NCBI GenBank assembly: GCA_029204225.1
Contig: CM055095.1
Coordinates: forward strand, 77,571,488-77,635,487
Origin: Diphasiastrum complanatum
Lineage: Eukaryota > Streptophyta > Lycopodiopsida > Lycopodiales > Lycopodiaceae
Reading direction: 5' to 3'
DNA length: 64,000 bases
Positions within the stretch are counted from its first letter, which is position 1. Every line of letters begins with the position of its first letter. The notes beneath the pieces are model-generated. The model had not been told where the DNA came from and did not search any database. It saw only the letters and a program-made list of their open reading frames with translations. Made by a program: the position numbers and the translations under genes. Of this stretch, positions 36,301 to 48,300 are shown piece after piece.

Positions 36301-39300
36301 TGCGGTAAACATGTAATAAAGTCCATGGAAATACTCTCCCATCTCCCTTCTGGTATAGGTAATGGGCGTAATAATCCAGGCACTTTAATCCTTTCAGCCT
36401 TATTAACTTGACACTTAAAACAATGTGTCACATAATGGTTTACTTCTTTCTTAAGTCTCGACCACCAAAAGTTACGTCGTATCAACTCATAGGTCCTATC
36501 CACACCAGGATGACCAGCACTAGGGCTATCGTGACAGAGATGCAAGATCCTCTTTCGCAGCACCTCACAAGTTGGAATAAGAGCCTTGCCATTTCTCATC
36601 ACTATTCCATCTTCTATGGAATACTTAAGATAAGTGCGAACCAAGGTAAAAGAGCTCTCCTTTTGAGACTCTGCATGGCCATGACTCACCTCGTGTTCCA
36701 CTTTCTTACAGTGAGGATCTTCCTGTTGAGCCTTTCTTATCTCAGACAATAAGTCATTTTCAATGACTATAAATGACCTCTGATACACCACACGAGATAG
36801 TGCATCTGCCACACGATTCTCGGCACCTTTCTTGTACCGAATCTCCATTAGGAATTCCTGCATGAGCTCAAACCATCTGGCTTGCCGGCCTCTAAGGTCT
36901 GGCTGCTTACAAAAGTATCTCAAGGTATCATGATCAGTGAATACCTCAAATTCCGATCCATACAGATAATGCCTCCATGCCTTTAATGCATGAACTATGG
37001 CATACAACTCCTTCTCATGAGTTGGATAATTTTTCTGAGCAGGGTTGAGCTTCTTGTTCTCAAAGGCCACAGGCCTACCCTCTTGCATCAGAACAGCTCC
37101 CACAACAATGTCACTCGCATCCGTATCCATAACATAGGGCTTTTGAGGGTCTACAATCTTTAGAGTGACACACTCAACAATAGCTTGCTTCAACTGATCA
37201 AAGCTTGCTTGCTGCAGTTCAGTCCACTCACCAAATCTATTCCTTTGAGTCAAATTAGTCAAAGGTGCTACAATATAGGAGTATTTCTTAACATATTTTC
37301 TATAGAATACTGCCAATCCAAGAAAAGAACGGAGTGCTGTCAAATCAGCTGGCACAGGCCACGCAACGATCACAACAACCTTCTTAGGATCTGGCCTTAC
37401 TCCATTAGCAGACACTACATGACCAAGATACTCAATCTCTTTTTTAAACAATTCACTTTTTTTACTATTGGTAAACAAAGTGTTCTCCCTCAAAGTAGAC
37501 AAACACAGTCCTAAGGTGAGCCATATGCTTGACCTCACCTGCACTGTAAGTCAGAACGTCATCAACAAAGTTTACGACAAATTTACCCATATACGGCCTG
37601 AGCACATCATTCATCATCATCATGAATGTAGCTGGGGCATTAGTCAATCCAAATGGCATCACATGATACTCATAGTGACCGAACCGAGTTCTGAAGGCAG
37701 TCTTGTGTACATCCTCTTCACGAACTCTAACCTGATGGTATCCACTCTTTAGGTCTATTTTACTGAACACAGTGGCACCTGACAAGGCATCAAGCAAATC
37801 ATCTATACGTGGCATAGGATATTGATGTTTAACAGTTATCTTGTTCAAACCTCGATAATCCACACACATACGCCATGATCCATCCTTCTTTTTTACAAGA
37901 ATGATCGGAGAGGCAAAAGGGGAATAACTAGGTTGTATCTGCCCCTTGGCCAGATAATCATCGACCATCTGTCTCACTTCCTCTTCCTCCTTAAGACTTA
38001 TTCTGTAAGGACGCCTATTGACAGGACATGATCCGGGTATTATTCAATCTTATGTTCAACATTCCTCTTAGGAGGTAAAACAGATGGAAGATCATCTATG
38101 AACACATTTGAAAACTCTCTCCTAATCTCTTGATCCAAATTGGCAATAGTACTGGTTTGCACACACTGCATGCTACTCTGACTAGTATTAGTAGACATAT
38201 CAAGTAGAAAGCAAACACACATGTACTCACAATGGATCCTATTCGTGGACATTCCTTCCACCTCTGCTGTCCCAAACATCCAAAACAGAGGTTCTCCCTC
38301 TTTGCACGTTCTTGGTCCTGAGGCGACAACATTGACGCTGACCCTTTTGGACATTGGGCTGCCCATACAACCCTTTGCCTTTTGGAGCCCCTGCACCCTT
38401 CTTCCTTTGGTCACCCCGAGCTTGCCACTGATTGGTTTGACCTTCAAACTTTCTCTTTTTGTTCCATTTGCGTCCCCAAGGTTGCTGACCACTTGTACCA
38501 GCTACCGCAACAGGATCCGGGCCTTTTTTCCCATCTTCATAATACAAAGCCATCTGGATGGCTCCCCGCAAATCATGAGATTGCTCCTTCCGCACGAAAG
38601 GGCGAATACTCTCTCAAAGTCCCTCGACAAAGTGAAATATTTGCATGTACATAGGAACTTCCTGAGGAATGCGTAACAAAGCCTCTCGGTACTTGTCTGC
38701 ATAATCCTGCACGCTCAAGTTACCCTGCTTCAAATAAGACCATTGTTGCATGGCTCTGTTGTCTTCATCCATAGGCACCCAGTTTTGCGCAAACATTTGC
38801 CGGAATGCCTCCCATGTGGTTGGAACTAGGTCATCCTTTTCCACCTTCCTCCACCACCTTTGTGATGACTCTTGAAAATGATATGTGGCTTCAGCAATCA
38901 TCTCAGTTTCATCGTCTATGCCACACATCTGGAATGCTTTCTCCCACTTTTGCAACCAATTCTCAACGGCATCAGTAGTTCTCATAGATACTGCTCCAGT
39001 GAACTTCGGAGGTTTTAAATCTTTGATAGTAGGTAGCTTTCTCTTTCGAAACCCCAACTCAGCTTCATGGCCCGTTGACAATGTCCTTTCTACTTCCATA
39101 GCTGTACCACTGACTCTCTCAGGAACGCTAACCCCTTTACCTTTGAGTTGCTCCAAAATCAGCTTAAGAGTAGCTTCGATAGTATCCACCTTGGAACATA
39201 CAGCATCTAATCTCTGTGAATCTTGACTGGTGTTGCTTGCGGATGCCATAGCAGAAAAATAGGTAGCAGAAACAAAGCAAAACCAAGCTCGCAGCACCTC

Positions 39301-42300
39301 AAATCACTACACAGATAAGTTGCCCTAAATTCCTAGAAGAACTGAATAGAATAGATCTCCTATAGCCAAGTTCTAACTACACATAGACTCTTCTTCTCCA
39401 AAAACCAGCAAACTAGGGTTTCAAACTGACAATTGGCAAAAAACTATGGATGATCACCGAATCAGAAGGCGAAAAGCCTTACCCTACCAGCGACCTACCA
39501 CAAGAAGCTTATTGCAACTGACAGATCTGAAAAATACTGAGTATTGAAGAAGTTACAAACAGATTTACAAATCCTATGTGGGTTGGGTTTTCACAAAAGC
39601 GAAGAGAATAATCAAGCCGCGTAGTAGAAAATGGTCAAAGGCTGCCAAAAGATCAGCAATCCACCATAGGGCTTCAATTTGCTATCTTATGGGCTCCAAA
39701 CCTACCAACAGATCACCTACAGTAGGGCGCTGGCTCTCCAAGAATGCTCCAAACCCTAACTGAAGATGCCAAATCCCACACAAGTCTTGAAAGTAACTGC
39801 TCTGATACCAAATGTTGCACACAAGCTCAAACCCTAAGTAAATACACAGAATTACCTAGCAAATCAGTCACATTATTAATCTCAAGCAAATGTACATAGA
39901 TCAACAAGCAAACATGAGAGCTCTGCTGCAAGTCTCCTCCCAACCATAGCTGCATAGGAATACCATAATAATGATGAGGAATGCCTGACAAGGCTCACCC
40001 TATATCCCCTCAAGCACCCCTTAACCCGGACACATCCTAACATCGACACATGGCAAACTCCATGCACAGCCGACACTTGCCACTTGGCAGTACCTTGACA
40101 CATAGGCAAGCTAGTAGGTGGACAGTCTGACATGTGTCACTCATGCATTGGACCAAGTGTCCCAATGAGCATATGACACATGTCCTGTTGACCCGTCCAT
40201 TGACCGTCCGACAAGTGTCACCCATGCACTGGACCAAGTGTCCCAGTGAGCATATGACACGTGTCACGTTGACCGATCAACCCTTCCTACTTTTTAGGAG
40301 GTCAGTCCAGCAGACTCTCATGAGACCCAGTACCCCCTTGGCCATTTCGGATTTAGTCACTATAAGAGATATTTACATTGCTATTTACAATTGTCTCCAC
40401 AGGCTGGTGACTTAGCCATTTACAATTTAATAATTACAATTTACCATTTACATTGGGCTAGGGATTCAAAGTACATGTGACAATAAGCAGCCCTACCAAT
40501 CTTGTTAAGAACTTTGAAAGGACCACTAAAATGTGGAGATAACTTTGGACATTTTCCCATTCGAAGTGTCTTAGAGTCCTTGGGGATTCTAAGACACACC
40601 CAATCACTGATCTCAAACTCTCGAGGAGCGCGACTTCGGTTGGCATAGAATTGGGCTCTATCTTGAGCCGATCTAATGCTTTCCCTAGCCACCTGCAACA
40701 TTTCCTGCATATCGTGCAAGAAATCTGTTGCAGCTTGAACCTTGAGACCTTTGAGTCCAACGAAGATAGGGGAACGAGGCTGAAAGCCGTACAAGAGCAT
40801 AAAAGGACTAAAACCAGTGGCAGAATGTTTCATACTGTTGTATGCGAACTCAACCATTGGGAGATATTTTTCCCAATCTACTTGTCGCCTGGAAACGTAT
40901 GCGCGAAGCATATGTTCCATCGACTGGTTGACACGTTCGGTCTGACCATCGGTTTCTGGGTGATCCGTAGACGATAGACTTAAAGTAGTTTTTAGTCTTT
41001 CAAAGACCGCCTGCCAGAACTTGCCAGTGAACTTGGAATCACGATCACTAACAATATTGTTTGGCAAACCATACAACCTGAACAACTTTTCAACGAAGAG
41101 TTGAGCAAGTTCAGAAGCTTTGACAGTAGTTTTTGTTGGAATAAATTGTGCCATTTTGGTTAGCCTGTGAACTACTACCCAAATAGCATCGTGACCCTTC
41201 CCTGACTTAGGAAGTCAAAATCCATGGAAATACTTTCCCACTTCTTGTTGGGAATCTCCAATGGATGCAACAGACCAGCTGTTTTGAGTCTTTTCGCTAT
41301 ATTTACTTGGCATTGTTCACACTTTTGAACGTATGCCTATTTTTGGCCAATAAAATTCTCTCTTAACAAGGTCAAGTGTCCTCTTATACTAGGGTGACCC
41401 GCACTGGGGTTATCGTGGCACTCATGCAGGATTTGGGCCCTAACGTCCGCGATATCTGGCACACAGACTTTTCCTCTACGGAAAAGCAAACCATTCCGAA
41501 TGGAATAATCATCAAGTATCTTCTCTTCGCGAGATTTCTTGGAATCCTGCTTTCCAAGATCATTTCTCATTAAAGAGCTTCCTGCCAGGACATCTTGCCA
41601 AATATGACCGAAAAATTCATCGGTCCGACAAAGATCTCGCAGAGAAAGATACAACTCAGATTGGAACTCAGCAAAGCATAACTGATAAACTTCTCCAATC
41701 CGGCTCAAAGCATCAGCGACACAATTCGACGTACCTCGACGGTACTTAATGTCGAATTCGAACTCTTGAATGAGTTCCGACCAGCGGGTCTTACAACCCC
41801 CTAAGGTCCGAGGCATCACAGGTATACTTAAGGGATTCATGATTTGTCATAACCACGAATTTAGATCCGTACAAATAATGTCTCCAGATCTTTAACGCAT
41901 GGATGACAACAAAAAGTTCCTTCTCATAAGTAGAATACCTACTTTGAGCTGGGTCTAACTTCTTGCTTTTGAAAACCACAGGTCTACCATCCTGGTAAAG
42001 GACTGCACCTACCGCATAGTCACTAGCGTATGTTTCCACTAGGAAAGATCCGCTAGGGTCCACTATGTGTAAGATCGGGGCTGTAGACACCAACATCTTC
42101 AAAGCTTCAAAGCTTTGATTAAGTTCATCAGGCCAAACTACAGGAGGACTAATCTTCGAATGCCTTCCGGCCTTTTTCTTATTACCCTTTTTAGTTTTCC
42201 ATTTGGCTTTCTTCACTCCCTTAAGAAGATTCGTTAGAGGCAATGCAACTAAGGCATAGTCTTTAATGAATTTATGGAAAAACCTTGTGAAGCCCAAAAA

Positions 42301-45300
42301 AGATTTCACCTCTCTAATGGTTTTCAGGATAGGCCAATCACGAACTTTCTGGACTTTATCGTAGTCGATCTCAAGACCTCGATCGGAAATGATGTCCCAA
42401 ATACTTGAGTCGAGTTTGAAAGTACTCGCATTTAGACTCCTTAGCATTAAGTTTTGCCTGCCTTAGATTATCTAAGACTGTACGCAAATGCGCTTCATGT
42501 TCCTCAAGAGTCTTACTGTAGATCAGAATGTCATCTAAAAATACCACGAGAAACTTTCCCAGATATGGACGAAGAATATCGTTTATCATCTGCTGGAAGG
42601 TTGCCGGGGCATTAGTTAGACCAAAGGGTAAAACTAAAAATTCGTAATGGCCATACCTAGTACGAAAACCAGTTTTGGAAACATCCCCCTCGTGTATTCT
42701 AATTTGATGGTGCCCCGACCTAAGGTCCAATTTGGTGAAATAATTAGCACCATTCAATCGGTCCATTAAGTTGTCCATCCGAGGCAAGGGATAGTGGTTC
42801 TTAATTGTCATTTTATTAAGCTTTTTGTAATCAACACAAAGACGAATACCACCGTCTTTCTTGCCGGTTAGCAAAACAGGAGCTCCCCAAGGGGATTTAC
42901 TAGGCCGAATATGGCCTTTACGTAATAACTCAAGTTGACTAGCAACTTCATCTTCTTCCTTCGGGCTCATCTTGTAGGGAAATAGCGATACGGGAGAGCT
43001 GTCGGGAAGGAGATCTATGTGATGGTCTACACCCCGTGAGGGGGGAAGACCCTCAGGCAACTGCTCATGGAATATATCCTTATGTTCCTCCCTAAGTCTT
43101 TTAAAGATTTTGCCCTCAGGCGAAGATTCTAAATTATCATTAGTAAAAGACAATGCTTTAGGGAAAGACGATACATCAATATTGACATTATGAGTACTAA
43201 AAGTATTTATGTAAGATTCATCTTTCAGATAACATAAATACGAAAAATACTCAAAATTCAAAATACATTGATTCACTTCATGAGCGGTTACAAAAGGTAG
43301 ATCTGGTTCATCACCTTTAAGACAAACCCATGAGTCATTATGTAAGAAAGAAATACAATGAGATACATAGTCTTTCTTCAAGGACTCATTAGCAAAAAAT
43401 CATTCTTTACCTAGGATTACATCCACCTTATCTAGATTCATGACATGAAGAGACAAACTATCTACATAGTCTTGAATCTTTAACGGCACGTGGGGGACAA
43501 AGTGGTCCCAGACCTGCTGCTCCCCACCAGCTGCCATACTTGGGGTCACTTGGTGCGGTTGCCAGCTGCAGCTTCTACACCAACTTAGCATTAATATAAT
43601 TCTTCGTAGAACCGTCGTCAAAAAGAATACTCACAGGTTGGCTGCCTACGAACTCACTCATGCGAATGACGTCGTGAGGTCCATGTTAGAATCGAAGAGA
43701 TTCTCTAATCGGAGTAGACTAATCTTATTAGTACTCACACAAAACATCAACCACAAGCTGAAGAAGAAGAGAGATTGCAAGAAGCTATGCTCATAAGCTG
43801 GAAATTGAGATAACAATGGAGGTGGGCGCCCATGCTGTCCACAATGAAACGCAAAAGTTATCCTTCTACAATAGCAATTGAAATGCTAATTATGAAGTCT
43901 TAACAATAGAAATCTATGCTAACTTGGTTAAAATAGATTTCTATACTATTCTAGCAAAATTGGTACTAACTTAGGTACCTATACTAAAAATAGATAGTAC
44001 CTATACTAAAAATAGAAATAGGCCTTCTAGCACGCAGGCTGGCCTCTACAATGAATTAATTAATCCATTAATTCCTAACACTCCCCCTTAATGGATAATT
44101 AATTATCAATCACAACCAAGTCCTTTGGTTACTAATCTGGCTCAATATAACCATTAAGCTTAAACTTGGTTCTATAAAATAAAGGATTCTCTGAATCCAA
44201 CACTGAAGCCATAAATGCATAATGCGTTTCTTCATCTTCATGATAGTGTCCACTTGACCGTGTTAATCTCTTAGCTCCTTGTTGACTTGATTCTCCCTCA
44301 TCCAACATTTGGCTATCTTTTATAGTCTCAAAATACCATCTTGGTAACTTCTTTGTAGGTGACGTAGAAGGAGAATATGTATCAAATACTCTTGACCTTT
44401 CATTACGTTTACCAAGATCCACCTGTGTACACACAGGTGAGTTCATATCTACAGAGTTCATATTGTAGAAAGGGAGGTGAGTTCATATCTACAGAGGTGG
44501 GCGCCCATGCTGTCCACAATGAAACGCAAAAGTTATCCTTCTACAATAGCAATTGAAATGCTAATTATGAAATCTTAACAATAGAAATCTATGCTAACTT
44601 GGTTAAAAAAGATTTCTATACTATTCTAGCAAAATTGGTACTAACTTAGGTACCTATACTAAAATAGATAGTATCTATACTAAAAATAGAAATAGGCCTT
44701 CTAGCATGCAGGCTGGCCTCTACAATGAATTAATTAATCCATTAACTCCTAATAGTCCAAACACCGCGTTATTAAAACAACAATTCATACAAACTGTTTC
44801 TTTTTTAAAAGATACATCAATGCAAGAAATAGAAGAATTACCTGGTGCCTTAAAAGAGCGGCCACCCTTCTTCTGTCTCTTCGGGCAGTCCTTGGAAAGG
44901 TGCCCCTTCTCCATGCAGGAGAAACACAGCCCGTCGCTTTTGGCCTTGTCGAAGTCCGCTCTCTCCAATTGAGGGCGCTTCTTTTTCTTCCCTGAAGGAG
45001 AAGCTTCGCCGACCATGCGCTCCTTGTTCTAATTGAAAGAAGGACCCGTGGAGGATTTGTCTTTGGCTTCGGGCTTTGGTTGCTCTTTGCGGGTTATCGT
45101 GTGCGTATCGTCGAAAATCCGAGCGAAATGCACAACATCCTCTAAGGACTGTGGCTGATTACGGCGTACCTCCAACTGATATTCCTTGGGCAAGCCCAAG
45201 ATGAAATGGAGCTTAAGGAGTACCCCGTCTATGCGGTTAAAAAACCGCGAAGCAGCCTCTTGGAAGTCTTGTAAATAGAAGTCCAAGGGCTTCGTCCCCA

Positions 45301-48300
45301 TTTGCAATGTAGCAAATCGACGATAATATTCAAAATTGTCTAGGACAGGCATAAAGGCAGCCTTAAAGGCTACCTGGAAGTCATCCCAAGTGGTTGGGAC
45401 TGTAGCTCGGTCTTTAAGGTCCTGCCACCAAGAATACGCCTTACCGCGTAAAAACATGATGGCCGTTGAAATACGCGAGCTATCTGGTAGATCGTGCATG
45501 GAGAAATGTGACGTCCATCGATCTAACCGGGCTAACACCACATCTTGGTGTCTGTCCTTCTTCTCTCCGGTAAAAAATTCCGGAGTAAACATCGGGTTTA
45601 GGAGAGCTTGACGAGACTGGGACATAGCCCGAATCTCGGCTTCCGCCCGTTCATGTTTTGAGTGCATGTCCACAATTTGTTGCTGTAACAAATTTATGAC
45701 ACGCGTCATGTTCTCCATATCAGTGCCGACGGGACTTGGAGCTCTGGTCTCATCCATAGGGGTGTCCATGGATAAAGGAGAAACTGACAAAAAACTAGAG
45801 GGAAAATGGAGAGCTACGGTATAAAAACCTCAAAAAAGGAAAAGCTAGTGCACAGGGCCTCAAGAAATAACCAACTTGAGAACAAGCAACTTGAGAGCAA
45901 AATAACTCTACAACAACTTGGGAGAATGAGGGAAAGGAAGTGAACGTACCTCCTTTACCCCTTTCCCTAAGCTCCTCTCCACCCTCATGCAAAAAGGACA
46001 GGTGGGGCCCAAGAAAGGCCCCATTTGTCCCTTCTAGACCTTTCTAGCCCTGTGAGGCCACCAAAAGGTGCCACTTGGCTCATGGACCCCAAAGACTTAT
46101 GAAAATCAATTCAGACCACTACTCTCTCTCTCTCTCTCTCTCTCCCCCACTCTGACGACGTACCACAGCTCTTCTGCAAGCTTTGGAGATATGCAGGTAC
46201 AGAAGAGGAGAAAGGGAGAGGTACAAACTAAAAGGACAGGTCTCCAAGAATATTAGTGGTGGAACTTCCTTAGAGATTCAACAAAGTTATAAAGTTTAAA
46301 CTTAAGACAAGGTTTATTGCATTCAATTTCCCAAAACTTTGCACAAGGAAGGGTGGGAATAGGCCGTGGGGAGGCGCGCCCCTCCCTGTCACATCATGGC
46401 ACTGGAAACTGGGGAAGGTAATAACTCCTTCCCCCCATCCCCTCCTCCCCCAACTACAAAACTGACTCAGACTGGTGTCGCGCAACCAGTCCTCTCCCGT
46501 ACAGATCTGTAGGCACAGTCAGACCCTTGCTGACCAGTGGGTACCTCCCACGGATTCCGAGATATCAAGAGGATATAAATTTCAAAATTATACTACACAG
46601 AATCTGGATTCTGAGCAGTGAACAAAAAACTGAGGCAGGCGCGCCAGCGAGCAAATAAAATTCTTTATTCTTTGTTTTAAAAGGCTTCATCCAACGACAC
46701 TCGCAGGACAAAACCTGAGGTTCTGAAGGCGCTAAGCTCAAATTTTTTTTATGTGAAGAAATTAACTTTAGAAGGGAAGTTTCCAAGGAAGGGGATTTAT
46801 ACTCTAAAACCAATTACAAGATTTTCCAAAGGATTAAATTCTTGGGAAATCATACAAGTTTCTCTTAAGCAATGGTTTTAAAGAAACTTAAACAACCAAA
46901 CCTTCTTTACTGATAACCATAAAAGCAAACTTAAGATCTTATAAGCTTAGAAGGTTACAAGAAGAAGAAGGGCTTTTGTCAAGAAAATAACTAGCAACAC
47001 TGTAAGTTCTCTTCTCAACAAAAAGGCTCAACCTTTTCAAAAGAAATTGAACAAGGTTTATAAAACCCAAAAGCCACATTCCAATGAGGAATACCCAACG
47101 CAAAGACGAATAAGGGAACTTGTGCACCTTAAGGAAATCGACAGCTCTGATACCAACTGTTACAACTCCCTAGGATCATCGACTGCCTTGAAGGTTCCGC
47201 ACACCCATACCAATGACGACGCACCATAACCGCCCAGCCATAGGGTCAAAACCAACCCACCCCCATGCCCTGGAGCTATCGACACAATCATGCCTGGTCA
47301 AGTCTCCTACGATAACTGGTGTCCCATACCACCAGCCATCCCACTCGGCTCTCCCTAGCACACATCTCCTGGCCTGGAAATACATCCTGGCTCATGCAGG
47401 TGCTCTCCATCCACCAACTCCCGGGTAGACTTAGTGAATGGGAAGAGGGAGGCCCCACCACTATATAGGCATAGCACAGTGGGCCCCATCAAGCACGGTC
47501 CTGCCGGCGACACGTGACCACCTAGGATGGTGACGCGTGGCACCTAGACATGTCAATAACTCTAGTCCTGCGTCATGCCCCTTGCGAGGCCGTCACTGAA
47601 GGGCGTACCGTTATGGTACATAACACCTATGCTGACTAGGTACTTCTAGAAGTCTGAGTTTTTTAACTAGGGTGTAGTTGATGAAATTATGGGTCACCCC
47701 ATCATAAAGCATAGAAGAGGAGACTCGCTGTAGGAGCAGCTTGAAAGTCCTTGAATCTTGCTGAGAATTCATGATAATAGGAAGTAGAATTCCTTGGGTA
47801 GACAAATCGCTGGAGAGGCAGCTGTTTACCCCTGTTTTTGGAGATCTATTCCCTGAATTTTGAGCGGATTTAGAGCAGAGAACAGCGAGCGGGAACAGTT
47901 CGCCGAAGAACTCGACGAACTGGTTACCAAGGAGCAGTTTCTCCATTTGGTAACAGAAGTGGACGAACTGAAGTTGGCATTAGCCAATTTCAAGTCCAGT
48001 GTGGACGACTCGTTCGCTGAACTCAAAGGCTTGATTTTGAGTTCCGCGAAAGGAAGCCTTCCCTCCACTTCTCAGTTGTCCCCTTCTCCACTTCCATCAG
48101 TTTCGGGTGAGACTCTGCGGTCTCACCCCAGTGTCTTTAAAGATTTAAATCCTCCTACTTTTATTGGGGAAGAGAAGGATAGAAACGCAGACATTCTACA
48201 AACCTTCCTCAGCAAATGGAAGAACATTCATGCTCTTAAACAGACCCCCGACCATTTGCAAGCAATTGAGGCTAGTCTTTCCTTAGGGCCCATGGCCTAT

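Larger units (their letters stand above)
34333..40482. mobile_element. Head-to-head gypsy composite D with inverted LTRs
   Basis: Left: a plus-strand LTR, primer site, leader and the first 60 codons of gag (34333-35733). Right: a minus-strand element of the same family, with LTR, primer site, leader, gag and pol (40482 down to 35734). They meet near 35733 with gag (+) running into the end of integrase (-), so both outer ends are 5' ends and no 3' LTR exists. Outer flanks (actag and ataag) do not form a clear target-site duplication. Confidence 0.88.
40483..47625 (-). mobile_element. Gypsy element E (minus strand), 3' end cut by D, carrying F
   Basis: 5' LTR 47158-47625, primer site, 1.4-kb leader, gag, protease, RT, RNase H, integrase. 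It ends at GRAAY in the integrase tail (40483), where the D LTR begins; 3' LTR absent. Mini-copia F is inserted between zinc knuckle and protease. Same general build as the C family (GPHDVIRM before the protease) but clearly a different family. Confidence 0.9.

Noticed and set aside
34333-40482. Target-site duplication for the whole D composite
   Set aside because: Flanks actag and ataag share only three of five positions, and the right flank is element E while the left is not.
46115-46150. CT repeat as a promoter element
   Set aside because: Simple microsatellite in the leader of E; no support for function.
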